Source: Alistipes senegalensis JC50 | GTDB lineage: Bacteria > Bacteroidota > Bacteroidia > Bacteroidales > Rikenellaceae | Length of the DNA: 64,000 nucleotides | Reading direction: 5' to 3' | NCBI RefSeq assembly: GCF_025145645.1 | Contig: NZ_CP102252.1 | Coordinates: 1,860,001 to 1,924,000, forward strand | In this document: one piece after another, positions 42,833-53,136 of the stretch | Layout: the number at the start of each line of letters is the position of its first letter | Position numbering within the stretch: position 1 is the stretch's first letter | Program-made: the position numbers and the translations under genes | The notes under the pieces: generated by a model | Database searches by the model: none | The model's input: only the letters and a program-made list of their open reading frames with translations | What the model was told of the DNA's origin: nothing

Positions 42833-43207
42833 ATGAGAAAGATGTTGCTTGCGGCCGTTGCGCTCGCCGTTGCGGTGGCCGCCTCCGCCCAGGAGCCGAA
42901 ATTCGATTTCAAACGCGATACGACCCGCACGTCGGGCTTCGCGCTTCCCGATTCGCTGGCGCACATGTCGCCGTGGAAACCCGATTATAAGACGATGGCG
43001 CCGGTGAAGACCAAACCCACGGTGTCGATGACTTCGGTGGTGGTGATCCAGAAGGAGAACCTGCCTTCGCGCATCACCGTCATCGACAACAACACCCTGC
43101 GTCTGGGGCCGCATTTCACCCTTTCTAACGGACAGGCGTGGAACTGGAGTCCCTATCCCGACGCCTATCTCGACGCGCGTACGCTTTCGTTCCCCATGCC
43201 GCGGTAG
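42833..43207 (+). CDS. Small secreted hypothetical protein
   Basis: A 124-residue protein with a clear signal peptide (MRKMLLAAVALAVAVAASAQ, cleavage near residue 20). The mature part is short, with VVVIQKENLPSRITVIDNNT and a Trp/Pro-rich C-terminus (WNWSPYPDAYLDARTLSFPM). I do not recognise a family. It lies 35 bases after recO and is followed by a strong terminator. Confidence 0.65.
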   Translation: MRKMLLAAVALAVAVAASAQEPKFDFKRDTTRTSGFALPDSLAHMSPWKPDYKTMAPVKTKPTVSMTSVVVIQKENLPSRITVIDNNTLRLGPHFTLSNGQAWNWSPYPDAYLDARTLSFPMPR

Positions 43208-43234
43208 TGCCGCATCGGGAGCCGTTTAAGGGAG

Positions 43235-43259
43235 GGGCCGGAGCGATCCGGCCCTTTTT
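43235..43259 (+). terminator. Terminator after the small secreted protein
   Basis: GGGCCGG, loop AGCGAT, CCGGCCC and TTTTT: a canonical rho-independent terminator. Confidence 0.9.
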
Positions 43260-43327
43260 AGGTATTTTCGCGTATTGACCGGCAGCGATGAAATTCCGAA
43301 TTTTGTCCCGAATTCGAATCGTTGCTT

Positions 43328-44383
43328 ATGAGAAAGATTTTTACGGGATTGTTTTTCCTGCTTTTCCTCGGGGCCCGGGCTCAGGAGCCTGCCGCCGAGC
43401 CCTCCGTTGCGGAACTTTCGGCCGAGGTCGAGGCTCTGAAGGCCAAAACCTCGACATGGGACAGGATATTGGCCCGCCTGCCCGAGATTTCGGGATACGT
43501 GCAGACGGGTTACGAGTGGTCGGAGAGCTCTTCGACCTTTTTCATCAAGCGCGTCCGCCTGAACCTGACGGGCGCCATCGCTCCGAAACTCGACTACCGG
43601 GTGCAGATCGAGTTCGCGTCGCCGAAGATCGTCGATGCCTACGTGCGTTACCGGCCTTTCGACCAGCTGAATTTCCAGCTCGGTGAGTTCAAGCTCCCCT
43701 TTTCGGTCGAGAACACCGAGTATCCGCCTCTCAAATACGAGTTTATCGAGTACCCGCTTTCCCTGCGGCGGCTGATGGGCTTCGACGACATCTGCGGACT
43801 TTCGGCCACGGGGCGCGACATGGGCGCCATGCTCTGCGGGAGCTTCTTCAAACGCAAGGATTTCAGCATCCTGAGCTATAATTTCGGCGTCTTCAACGGT
43901 GAAGGGCTCAACATCAAGGACAAGAACAAATCGAAGGACATCGTGGCGCGGCTGACGCTGCGCCCCGTCGCGGGGTTGCAGATCGCCGGGTCCTATTATT
44001 GGGGCGAATACGGCGCCGACTACCTCAAGCGGGTCCGTTACGGTGCGGGCGCCTGCTACGACCGCGGCCCTCTGGTGGTGCGTGCCGAGTACATTTGCGG
44101 CACGACGGGGCTCTCCGGGGGCTCCGGCGAGCTGGACAGCGACGGTTGGTACGCCGTGGGCGGCTGGCGCGCGACACGGACGCTGATGCCCGTCGTGCGT
44201 TACGACACCTTCCGTGAAAATACTTCCGCAAGCGACTCCCGCCTGACCAACTATACGGCGGGTCTCCTGTGGCAGCCCGTGAAATTCCTCCGCTGCCAGC
44301 TCAACTACACTTACGAGGACTATGCGTCGCGCGCCGCGTCGAACCGCAACGTCGTGTCGCTGATGTTCACCGGGATATTTTAA
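43328..44383 (+). CDS. Phosphate-selective porin O/P-like outer-membrane protein
   Basis: A 351-residue protein from the ATG at 43328 with signal peptide MRKIFTGLFFLLFLGARAQ. A short coiled-coil region (AELSAEVEALKAK) comes next, then an OprO/P barrel: ISGYVQTGYEWSESSSTFFI, RVRLNLTGAIAPKLDYRVQI, FQLGEFKLPFSVENTEYPPL, ending VVSLMFTGIF. These match the PF07396 family. It may admit phosphate or other anions; the next gene encodes a putative sulfate/sulfonate exporter, so anion specificity is open. Confidence 0.85.
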   Translation: MRKIFTGLFFLLFLGARAQEPAAEPSVAELSAEVEALKAKTSTWDRILARLPEISGYVQTGYEWSESSSTFFIKRVRLNLTGAIAPKLDYRVQIEFASPKIVDAYVRYRPFDQLNFQLGEFKLPFSVENTEYPPLKYEFIEYPLSLRRLMGFDDICGLSATGRDMGAMLCGSFFKRKDFSILSYNFGVFNGEGLNIKDKNKSKDIVARLTLRPVAGLQIAGSYYWGEYGADYLKRVRYGAGACYDRGPLVVRAEYICGTTGLSGGSGELDSDGWYAVGGWRATRTLMPVVRYDTFRENTSASDSRLTNYTAGLLWQPVKFLRCQLNYTYEDYASRAASNRNVVSLMFTGIF

Positions 44384-44394
44384 TTGAAATCGCT

Positions 44395-45672
44395 ATGAAA
44401 AAACTCATCGAACAACTTCGCGTCGAGGACTGGGTGGTGGTCTGGGTCTCGATTCCGTTGCTGCTGCTTGCGGCGCTCGTCCCCGCCGACCTGCCGAGCG
44501 TCCCCTCGACCCTCGTGGGCGAGGTGGCCTGGTACAATATCCTTTACCTGTTCGCCATCGTGCTGGCAGTGCTCTATGTCGGCTGCCTGCTGTTGCGGCG
44601 CCCTCTCAAGGGGCTGTTGCCGTCGCTGGTCGTCGTCTTCGCCGTTTCGTTGCTGGCGCAGGTCGTGGCCAAGATTCCGGCCGTGTCCTACTACGGCTTC
44701 GAATCGGTCTTTTTCTCGGTGCTGTTCGGCCTCCTGATCCGCAACGTGTGGCGCGTTCCCGCGTGGATGAAGCCCGCCATTCAGGGCGAGTTCTTCATCA
44801 AGATCGGCGTGGTGTGCCTCGGCGCCACGATTCTTTTCAGCGACGTGATGAAGTCGGGCGTCTTCGGGCTCGTGCAGGCATGCCTCGTGGTGGCCGTCGT
44901 GTGGTTCTTCGCCTTCTGGCTCTCGCGCCGCATGAAGGTTGACGAACGTTCGGCGATGATCCTTTCGAGCGGCGTCTCGATCTGCGGCGTTTCGGCCTGC
45001 ATCACGGCGGCGCGCGTGGCGGGCGGCGACGACAAGAAGCTCTCCTACATCGTTTCGCTGGTGTTGATCGTCGTAGTTCCGATGATCTACCTCATGCCGT
45101 GGCTGGCGAATCTGATCCTGCCGCACCTGTTCGCTCCCGAGGTGGCCGAGGAGGTCGCCGGGGCGTGGATCGGCGGTACGATCGACACCACGTCGGGCGT
45201 CGCCGCATCGAGCATGATCGTCGGCGAGGTCGCCAACCAGCATGCCGTGATCATCAAGGCGGCTCAGAACGTGCTGATCGGCGTCGTGGCGTTCTTCATC
45301 GCGCTCTACCTCTCGACCCGCGGCGAGAAGGGCGGTCAGGCCCCGTCGCTGGGCATCGTCTGGGAGAAGTTCCCCAAATTCATCATCGGTTTCGTCGCCG
45401 CGTCGCTCGTATTCAGCCTCTGCCAGTCGAACGGTCTTTTCGTTCCCGGCGCCAAGGGCAAGCTCCTCGAACCGGGCGTTGCGAAGATGTTCTCCTCGGT
45501 CTTCTTCTCGCTGGCGTTCGTCTGCATCGGCCTCGATACGCGTCTCAAAGACATCATTTCGAAGGAGAACCGCAACGTCCTCCGGGCGTTCCTCGCGGCG
45601 CAGACCTTCAACATCGTCGTGACGTTCGTGATCGCCTGCCTGCTCTTCGGACTGCTCAAACCGGCCCTTTAG
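44395..45672 (+). CDS. YeiH/UPF0324 family putative sulfate exporter
   Basis: A 425-residue inner-membrane protein with about 11 helices from the ATG at 44395. The UPF0324 (PF03601) landmarks are GEFFIKIGVVCLGATILFSD, SGVSICGVSACITAARVAGG and the repeat-like GAWIGGTIDTTSGVAASSMI. The second half ends with IGLDTRLKDI. It follows the OprO/P-like porin by 11 bases, so an outer-membrane and inner-membrane pair for a small anion is plausible (inference). Confidence 0.88.
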   Translation: MKKLIEQLRVEDWVVVWVSIPLLLLAALVPADLPSVPSTLVGEVAWYNILYLFAIVLAVLYVGCLLLRRPLKGLLPSLVVVFAVSLLAQVVAKIPAVSYYGFESVFFSVLFGLLIRNVWRVPAWMKPAIQGEFFIKIGVVCLGATILFSDVMKSGVFGLVQACLVVAVVWFFAFWLSRRMKVDERSAMILSSGVSICGVSACITAARVAGGDDKKLSYIVSLVLIVVVPMIYLMPWLANLILPHLFAPEVAEEVAGAWIGGTIDTTSGVAASSMIVGEVANQHAVIIKAAQNVLIGVVAFFIALYLSTRGEKGGQAPSLGIVWEKFPKFIIGFVAASLVFSLCQSNGLFVPGAKGKLLEPGVAKMFSSVFFSLAFVCIGLDTRLKDIISKENRNVLRAFLAAQTFNIVVTFVIACLLFGLLKPAL

Positions 45673-45808
45673 CGCTTTAAGAAAGCGCGTTTAGAGGCGG
45701 TGGCGGGTGCTCTCGTTTCCGAAGCGGGTCTGCGCTGCCGGCCCTTTAAGAAAGGGCTTTTAGGGGCGATGGCGGACCGGGCCTTTTCCGATGCGGTTCT
45801 GCGCTATT
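45672..45808 (+). repeat. 69-base imperfect tandem repeat, each unit with a hairpin
   Basis: Unit 1 is 45672-45740, unit 2 about 45741-45808. Each begins with a 7-pair hairpin: GCGCTTT-AAG-AAAGCGC in unit 1 and GCCCTTT-AAG-AAAGGGC in unit 2, so the stem change is compensated. The rest (TTTAG-GGCG-TGGCGG ... TTTCCGA-GCGG-TCTGCGCT) is largely shared. Confidence 0.8.
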
Positions 45809-45822
45809 TCCGTTATGATCAT

Positions 45823-45854
45823 AAAAAAGGCTGACGTTTTCGTCAGCCTTTTTT
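45823..45854. terminator. Bidirectional terminator between yeiH-like and ygiQ
   Basis: AAAAAAGGCTGACG, loop TTTT, CGTCAGCCTTTTTT. A perfect 14-pair stem with A and T tails, which overlaps the ygiQ stop region. Confidence 0.9.
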
Positions 45855-47621
45855 CGTGTATTTCCGCTCCGGGCGGGCTCCCGGGCCTCCTTTCCGGAAC
45901 GGTCGCTGTCCCGGGCGTCCCTTTCCGCCGAAGAAATAGGATTTCTGACGCCGCTTCTCCTCCTGCGAACGGGCTACGTAGACCTTTTCGTGCGTATAGG
46001 GATTCTCCCCCGTGTAGAACATCACCGACGAGAGGGTCATCGGTGTGGGCGTCAGGTCCTGCACTTGTTCGAGGTTGAAATGCAGTTTCCCCAACACCTT
46101 CTTCGACAGCGCCTTCATCTCCCGTTCGGTGCATCCCGGGTGCGAGGAGATGAAGTAGGGGATCAGCTGATAGGGCAACTTCTCCCGGTTGCAAATGCGG
46201 TGGAAATCCGCGTTGAGCTGTTCGAACAGCGCGAACGGCGGTTTGCGCATCAGCTTCAATACGTTCTCCTCGGTGTGTTCGGGCGCCACTTTGAGCCGGC
46301 CCGAGGTGTGGTATTTGAGCACCGTCTCCAGATAGGGCGACCGGTCGAACAGGTCGTAACGGATGCCGCTGCCGATAAAGGCTTTCTTGACGCCTTTGAC
46401 GGCGCGGATTTTCTCATACAGGGCCAGCAGCGGCCGGTGGTCGTTGTCGAGGTTGGGGCACGGCTTCGGGTGGAGGCACGACGCGCGGCGGCACTTGCCG
46501 CACAGTTCGCGGTCGCGGCCGCCCATGCGGTACATGTTGGCCGAGGGGGCCCCGACATCGGAGAGATACCCCTTGAACCCCGGCATTTTCGTGATTTTCT
46601 CCACCTCGGCCAGTATCGAACGTTCGCTGCGCGAGTTGATGAACTTGCCCTGATGGGCCGAGATGGTGCAGAACGAGCAGCCTCCGAAACAGCCGCGGTG
46701 GATGTTCACCGAGTGTTTGATCATCTCCCACGCCGGGATGTCGCCCTTGCCCGCGTAGCGCGGATGCGGGGCCCGTTCGTAGGGGAGGTCGAACGAGTGG
46801 TCCAGCTCCTCGGTCGAGAGCGTCGCGTTGGCGGGGGTGACGACGACGCAGCGGCCACCGACGGCCTCCACAAGCGTCGCTTCGGGATTCATCAGGTTGC
46901 TCTGGGTCTCGATGACGGTGAAATTCTCTCCGAAGGCGGCCTTGTCGCGCACGCACTCCTCGTAGCTGTTGAGACGGATCGTCGTCGCGGGGTCCAGCCG
47001 CGAGACATAGCTTTCGTCGGAGAGGAAGGCCACTTGCCGGATTTTGCGCAGCAGTTTGGCGTTGTAGCCGTTGCGCATCGCCCGGGCCACCTCCTGCACG
47101 ACCCGTTCGCCCATACCGTAGATCAGCAGGTCGGCGCCCGAATCGGCCAGGACGGAGGGTTTCAGCGCATCGCTCCAGTAGTCGTAGTGGGTCAGGCGGC
47201 GCAGCGAGGCTTCGATGCCTCCGACGACCACCGGGACGTGCGGATAGAGGCGTTTGAGTATTTGCGAGTAGACCGTCACGGCATGGTCGGGGCGGAATCC
47301 CGCTTTGCCGCCGGGGGTGTAGGCATCGTCGTGGCGCAGCCGCAGGTTGGCCGTATAGTGGTTGACCATCGAGTCCATCGCCCCGCCCGAAACTCCGAAG
47401 AAGAGCCGCGGAACGCCCAGTTTGGTGAAGTCGCGCAGGTCGTCGCGCCAGTTAGGTTGGGGAACGATCGCCACGCGATACCCTTCGGCTTCGAGCAGAC
47501 GCCCCACGACGGCCGCGCCGAACGCCGGGTGGTCGATATAGGCATCGCCCGAGAAGAGGATCACATCGAGCTGGTCCCATCCGCGTTCGCGGACCTCCTT
47601 GATGGTCGTCGGCAGAAACAT
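45843..47621 (-). CDS. ygiQ: YgiQ-family radical SAM protein
   Basis: A 592-residue protein from the ATG at 47621 (MFLPTTIKEVRERGWDQLDV). The N-terminal part is the YgiQ domain, with GGIEASLRRLTHYDYWSD in the middle, followed by the radical SAM cluster HRGCFGGCSFCTISAHQG with CxxxCxxC. A C-terminal segment holds SSHPGCTEREM and a Lys/Arg-rich tail. The reaction of this family is not settled. An upstream extension of the frame runs antisense-like through the pseudouridine synthase gene and is not used. Last gene of a leftward operon. Confidence 0.9.
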   Translation of the reverse strand: MFLPTTIKEVRERGWDQLDVILFSGDAYIDHPAFGAAVVGRLLEAEGYRVAIVPQPNWRDDLRDFTKLGVPRLFFGVSGGAMDSMVNHYTANLRLRHDDAYTPGGKAGFRPDHAVTVYSQILKRLYPHVPVVVGGIEASLRRLTHYDYWSDALKPSVLADSGADLLIYGMGERVVQEVARAMRNGYNAKLLRKIRQVAFLSDESYVSRLDPATTIRLNSYEECVRDKAAFGENFTVIETQSNLMNPEATLVEAVGGRCVVVTPANATLSTEELDHSFDLPYERAPHPRYAGKGDIPAWEMIKHSVNIHRGCFGGCSFCTISAHQGKFINSRSERSILAEVEKITKMPGFKGYLSDVGAPSANMYRMGGRDRELCGKCRRASCLHPKPCPNLDNDHRPLLALYEKIRAVKGVKKAFIGSGIRYDLFDRSPYLETVLKYHTSGRLKVAPEHTEENVLKLMRKPPFALFEQLNADFHRICNREKLPYQLIPYFISSHPGCTEREMKALSKKVLGKLHFNLEQVQDLTPTPMTLSSVMFYTGENPYTHEKVYVARSQEEKRRQKSYFFGGKGRPGQRPFRKGGPGARPERKYTKKG

Positions 47622-47635
47622 GGTTTCGCAATTGA

Positions 47636-48718
47636 TTATTGTTCGGCGGTTTCCGCCGCCGAACAATAGGCGTCCCATTTCGCCAGCAGCGACTGGAAAT
47701 CGGCCGGAAGCGGGCTTTCGAACAGCACGTTTTCGTGCGTCGCGGGGTGTTCGAAGCCCAGCAGACGGGCGTGCAGCGCATGGCGCGGCATCACGGCGAA
47801 ACAGTTGTCGATGAACTGGCGGTATTTGGCGAATGTCGTGCCCTTGAGTATGCGGTCGCCGCCGTAGCGTTCGTCGTTGAAGAGCGGATGGCCGATCCAC
47901 GCCATGTGGACACGGATCTGGTGCGTGCGCCCCGTCTCCAGACGGCATTCCACGAGGGTCACGTATCCGTAGCGTTTCAGCACCTTCCAGTGCGTCACGG
48001 CGTGTTTTCCGTCCGAGCCGTCGGCAAAGACATACATTTTCTGCCGCTCCCTGGGGCTGCGGCCGATATTGCCCGTGATGGTCCCCTCGTCCTCCTCGAA
48101 ATTGCCCCACACGAGGGCCACATAGCGGCGTTGGATCGTGTGGTCGAAGAACTGCTTGGCCAGCCGCGCATGGGTCTGTTCGTCCTTGGCGATCACCAGC
48201 AGCCCCGAGGTGTTCTTGTCGATGCGGTGCACCAGCCCCGCGCGGTTCTGCTCCTCGGCCGGGATTCCCTGTTCGTTGAGGTGGTGCATCAGCGCGTTGA
48301 CCAGCGTGCCGTCGTAGTTGCCCACGCCCGGATGGACGACCATCCCGGCGGGCTTGTCCACCAGCAGCAGCCATTCGTCCTCATAGGGAATGTCGAGCGG
48401 GATGTTCTCGGCCCGGAGCTCCACCTCGCGCCGCGGATAGGGCATCACGATCTGAATGCGGTCCAGCGGCTTGACCTTGTAGCTCGACTTCGCCGCCTTG
48501 CCGTTGACGAGGATGTTGCCGCTGTCGGCCGCTGCCTGAATGCGGTTGCGCGAGCAGTGTTCCATCCTCACGGTCAGAAACTTGTCCAGCCGCATGGGCG
48601 TCTGCCCCTTGTCGGCCGTGACCGCAAAGTGCTCGTAGAGGCCCGCCTCCTCTTCGTCCTCTCCGTCCGCCGGAATCACCTCCGGGTCCAGCTCTTCGAT
48701 CGGTCGTTCGTCGGTCAT
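47636..48718 (-). CDS. rluD: RluA-family 23S rRNA pseudouridine synthase
   Basis: A 360-residue protein with an acidic N-terminal extension, an S4 RNA-binding domain (about 40-100, MRLDKFLTVRMEHCSRNRIQ) and the catalytic domain. The motif HRIDKNTSGLLVIAK contains the catalytic Asp, and RLETGRTHQIRVHMAWIGHP is the usual second motif. It is RluD-like by size and the S4 domain; the exact target uridines are inferred. Its start overlaps the PASTA gene stop by one base. Confidence 0.87.
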   Translation of the reverse strand: MTDERPIEELDPEVIPADGEDEEEAGLYEHFAVTADKGQTPMRLDKFLTVRMEHCSRNRIQAAADSGNILVNGKAAKSSYKVKPLDRIQIVMPYPRREVELRAENIPLDIPYEDEWLLLVDKPAGMVVHPGVGNYDGTLVNALMHHLNEQGIPAEEQNRAGLVHRIDKNTSGLLVIAKDEQTHARLAKQFFDHTIQRRYVALVWGNFEEDEGTITGNIGRSPRERQKMYVFADGSDGKHAVTHWKVLKRYGYVTLVECRLETGRTHQIRVHMAWIGHPLFNDERYGGDRILKGTTFAKYRQFIDNCFAVMPRHALHARLLGFEHPATHENVLFESPLPADFQSLLAKWDAYCSAAETAEQ

Positions 48719-49674
48719 CAGTCGAAAAATCCCTCGTTATCGTTGCCTGCGGGTTGTTCCTCGGCTGGTTCCGCAGCCTCTTCCAGCGCCGACTGCGCGA
48801 GCGAGTCGGCGAGTTGTTGTTCGGCCATCCGGCGCTCTTCGGCTGCGGCCTGCGCCTGCTTTTCGGCCTCGGCCCGGTGTTTGTCCACCTTGGCTCCGTC
48901 GAGCGTCAGCCGCAGGTCTACTTTCGAACCCAGCCCGGCGTTGCGTTCGGCGCCCGGAATCTGGACGTAAACCCGCGTGTCCTTCTGGTTGAGGAGATTG
49001 ACCCCCTCGTCGAAATCCACGCGCCCGACATTGAGCCCCAGTTCCCAGAGACGGCCTTTGGCCTGCATCAGGGGCAGCCCCACCAGCCGCGGCACGACCG
49101 TCGTTCCATGGCCTCCCTCGACACCCACGTATAGCGTTACGCCGGAACCCATTTCGGCCTCCATGCGGGTCGTCGGGGTGACCTGTTTCTTGTCGCAGTA
49201 CTCTTCCAGCACGTAGTTGGTGGCGATGTCGGGGCGGTAGACCAGTTCGGCGATCTCCAGTCCGGCGATCTCCAGCATGTTTTTGGCCTGCCGCAGCGAG
49301 CGTCCGGCCACATAGGGTACGGGGACCATCTTCTGACGGAAGGAGTTGATCGTGATGTAGACCGTGCGCCCGGGCTTCACCTCTACGCCTCCTTCGGGGA
49401 GTTGGTCGAGGATGATGCCGCCCTCGTAGGCGGGGACGAACAGCGAGTCGTTGATGTGCAGCCGCAGATCGTGCTTGCGGGCGATCCGTTGGGCGTCGTG
49501 CAGCGCGACGCCCGAGAAATCGGGCACGGTGCGCCGCGATCCGTGGCGGGTGCCGGCCTTCATCAGCAGGTGGGCTGCGACGGCCATTGCGAGGATCAGG
49601 GCGGCGATCAGCGTGAGGTTCCAGAGCAGCGGGTTCTGCCGGAGCCGGGAGAGGTAATCGGGACGTTTCTCCAT
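48718..49674 (-). CDS. Membrane-anchored PASTA-domain protein
   Basis: A 318-residue protein from the ATG at 49674. One membrane helix (about 19-37, LTLIAALILAMAVAAHLLM) precedes three PASTA modules: TVPDFSGVALHDAQRIARKH, PVPYVAGRSLRQAKNMLEIA and VVPRLVGLPLMQAKGRLWEL. A C-terminal Ala/Glu-rich coil follows. PASTA modules bind peptidoglycan or muropeptides. Unlike Gram-positive PASTA kinases there is no kinase domain; this form is common in Bacteroidetes beside rluD and ddl. Confidence 0.87.
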   Translation of the reverse strand: MEKRPDYLSRLRQNPLLWNLTLIAALILAMAVAAHLLMKAGTRHGSRRTVPDFSGVALHDAQRIARKHDLRLHINDSLFVPAYEGGIILDQLPEGGVEVKPGRTVYITINSFRQKMVPVPYVAGRSLRQAKNMLEIAGLEIAELVYRPDIATNYVLEEYCDKKQVTPTTRMEAEMGSGVTLYVGVEGGHGTTVVPRLVGLPLMQAKGRLWELGLNVGRVDFDEGVNLLNQKDTRVYVQIPGAERNAGLGSKVDLRLTLDGAKVDKHRAEAEKQAQAAAEERRMAEQQLADSLAQSALEEAAEPAEEQPAGNDNEGFFD

Positions 49675-49684
49675 GAGTCGGGGG

Positions 49685-50788
49685 TTATTTCGGCGCCTTC
49701 CGGTAGAGGTAGACGGCAATGAACAGATAGATGATGTTGGGCAGCCAGACGGCCAGTCCGGGCGGGAGGGTTCCGCTCTTGGCGAACTCTTCGAAGAAGC
49801 GGTTGAAGAGGATGTACGAGAAGCAGAGACCCGTTCCGATGCCGATGTGCAGTCCGGTTCCGCCGCGCACCTTGCGCGAGGAGAGCGAGACGCCGATCAG
49901 CGTCAGGATGAAGGTCGAGAGCGGATAGGCGTAGCGGGCGTGTCGTTCGACCTCGATGATGTTGATCGCGTCGGAGCCCTTGGCGCGCTGCTGGTCGAGG
50001 AAATCGTTGAGCTCCGTGATGTTCATGGTCTGGATCAGGTCGTTGATCTCGCCCAGTTCCGCGACATCGAGGTTGATGAGCGTGTCGAGGTTGCGGAACT
50101 GTTCGAAGGTCTCCATGCCCAGCGAGTCGAATTCGCGTTTGGTATAGCGCGGTGCGGTCCAGCGTTTGGTCTCGGGGTTGAATTTCACGTCGGAGGCTTC
50201 GAGCGAATGGGTCATCGTGCCGCTGTAATAGCGTTCCAGGGCGAAGAACGACGCCTGGCGGGCTCCGTCGTTGTAGCCGCGGATGTAGGCGAATATTCCG
50301 GGTTCGATCTGGCGGTAGATGTGGCGGTTGAACTTGGTGTTCTGCTTGCGCTTGATGTACTGTTGTTCGAAACTGACGATGTGGCGCTGCGAGATGGGAA
50401 TCAGCCAGAGATTGAGCGTCAGCGACAGCGAGGCGATGATGAACGCCCCGAGGAAATAGGGCCACATCAGCCTTCGGAACGACATGCCGCCCGAGAGCAT
50501 GGCCACGATCTCGGTCTGATAGGCCATCTTCGAGGTGAAGAAGATGCAGGCGATGAAGGTGAACAGGCCGCTGAACTGGTTGATGAAGTAGGGGATGAAG
50601 TTGAGGTAGTACTCCAGAATGACCGATTTCAGGGGCGCGTGCAGCTCCGTGAAGTCGTCGATCTTCTCCACATAGTCGAAGACCACCACGATGACGATGA
50701 TCATGGCGATCGAGAAGAAGTAGGTCGTGAGGAACTTCCCCAGTATGTAACGGTCCAAGATCTTGAACCCCGGAAAACGCATTTTCAT
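49685..50788 (-). CDS. LptF/LptG-family lipopolysaccharide export permease
   Basis: A 367-residue inner-membrane protein of the YjgP/YjgQ family. It begins FKILDRYILGKFLTTYFFSI (first helix), has helices near 60-80 and 100-125, a periplasmic beta-jellyroll domain (130-270) and three C-terminal helices. It takes LPS from the inner membrane with LptB. Bacteroidetes often carry such a gene beside tgt, as here (3 bases downstream). Whether it is the LptF or LptG equivalent cannot be told by eye. Confidence 0.9.
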   Translation of the reverse strand: MKMRFPGFKILDRYILGKFLTTYFFSIAMIIVIVVVFDYVEKIDDFTELHAPLKSVILEYYLNFIPYFINQFSGLFTFIACIFFTSKMAYQTEIVAMLSGGMSFRRLMWPYFLGAFIIASLSLTLNLWLIPISQRHIVSFEQQYIKRKQNTKFNRHIYRQIEPGIFAYIRGYNDGARQASFFALERYYSGTMTHSLEASDVKFNPETKRWTAPRYTKREFDSLGMETFEQFRNLDTLINLDVAELGEINDLIQTMNITELNDFLDQQRAKGSDAINIIEVERHARYAYPLSTFILTLIGVSLSSRKVRGGTGLHIGIGTGLCFSYILFNRFFEEFAKSGTLPPGLAVWLPNIIYLFIAVYLYRKAPK

Positions 50789-50791
50789 CGG

Positions 50792-51922
<1,131 letters not shown>

Positions 51923-51957
51923 ACTCAACTATTCGGCAAAAATACACAAAATATTTC

Positions 51958-51965
51958 TATCTTTG
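51958..51965 (+). promoter_or_regulatory. -7 box of the glycosyltransferase gene
   Basis: TATCTTTG, a full TANNTTTG match 16 bases before the ATG at 51982. The very short leader is common in Bacteroidetes. Confidence 0.5.
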
Positions 51966-51981
51966 CGCATATTTCGCCAAT

Positions 51982-53136
51982 ATGCAGTTCTTCGATGATT
52001 TTCTGGCATGCTACGGCTGGGAAGGGGCGGCCCTCGCGGGGTCGATGCTCCTTCTGTTGTGCGTGCAGTTCCATTACTATATTTTCGCCTACGGCCGCAT
52101 TCCCGGTTACAAGAACAGCCGGCGGGCTGCGGAGCTGGATTCCGAGCCGCCCGTGTCGGTGGTCGTGCCGCTCTTTTCCGAGGACTATTCGTTCGTCGAG
52201 GAGCGCCTGCCGCTGATCCTGGCCCAGAACTACCCCGATTTCGAGGTGGTGATCGTCTACGTGGGCCACGACGCGGATTTTTACGAGGACCTCGCGCGGC
52301 TCAAACAGTCGTTTCCGCAGATCGCCACGACGAAGATCCAGCTCGACCCGCGTTTCCCGATTTCGCGCAAGATGGCGCTCAACGTGGGCATCAAGTCGGC
52401 GCATTACGAGTGCATGGTCTTCACCTCGACCGACGCCGTGCCGCAGACCGACCGCTGGCTGTCGTTGATGGCCAAGGGTTTCATGCGCGGGGAGATCGTC
52501 GTGGGGTATTGCGGCGTGGAGCGCAGGAAGGGATTTGCGAACTACATGATGCGCACCTGGCGGATGATGCACTCCGCCAACTGGATCGCCCGGGCCGTGC
52601 GGCGCCGCGCCTACCGGGGTACGCTGCACAACTACGGCTTCACCAAACGCATCTACTTCGGCGCCAACGGATTCAGCCATCTCAACATGAACATCGGCGA
52701 AGACGACCTGTTCATGCAGCAGGTTATGACCCGCGACAACGTGAGCGTCATCCTCTCGCCGCGCGCCACGCTGCGCGAAAAGACATGGGGCGGCATGGGT
52801 TGGTGGATGAGCCAGTTGCGTTATTACGGTTCGGCCTTCCGCTTTTACCCGCAGGCGGTGCGCACCTACGTCGGCTGGGAGCTCTGGTCGCGGGTGCTCT
52901 TCTTCGCCACGGCGGCCTGCGCCCTGGCGGTGATGCCCCTGGAATATAAGATCGCGGCGCTGGCGTTGGTGATCGTCCGTTACGTCGTCGTGGCTCTCGA
53001 AGTGCGGCGCGTCGCCCGGCGGCTGGGCGAGTCCGGAATCATGGGCCGCTATTTCATCTACGACCTGTTGAGCCCGCTGTGGGCCGCGGCGCTGTGGGTC
53101 ATGCTGCTCCGCCGTGACGACCGCGTATGGAGATAG
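51982..53136 (+). CDS. Membrane-anchored family 2 glycosyltransferase
   Basis: A 384-residue protein with an N-terminal membrane helix (about 17-38) and a GT2 domain: VSVVVPLFSEDYSFVEERLP, LAQNYPDFEVVIVYVG, TSTDAVPQTDRWL (the DxD-like site) and GANGFSHLNMNIGEDDLFMQ (the later ED motif and substrate-binding). Two or three hydrophobic segments follow the catalytic domain (290-330, 355-378). The acceptor is unknown. The next gene, a sigma factor, overlaps its 3' end by 10 bases. Confidence 0.87.
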   Translation: MQFFDDFLACYGWEGAALAGSMLLLLCVQFHYYIFAYGRIPGYKNSRRAAELDSEPPVSVVVPLFSEDYSFVEERLPLILAQNYPDFEVVIVYVGHDADFYEDLARLKQSFPQIATTKIQLDPRFPISRKMALNVGIKSAHYECMVFTSTDAVPQTDRWLSLMAKGFMRGEIVVGYCGVERRKGFANYMMRTWRMMHSANWIARAVRRRAYRGTLHNYGFTKRIYFGANGFSHLNMNIGEDDLFMQQVMTRDNVSVILSPRATLREKTWGGMGWWMSQLRYYGSAFRFYPQAVRTYVGWELWSRVLFFATAACALAVMPLEYKIAALALVIVRYVVVALEVRRVARRLGESGIMGRYFIYDLLSPLWAAALWVMLLRRDDRVWR

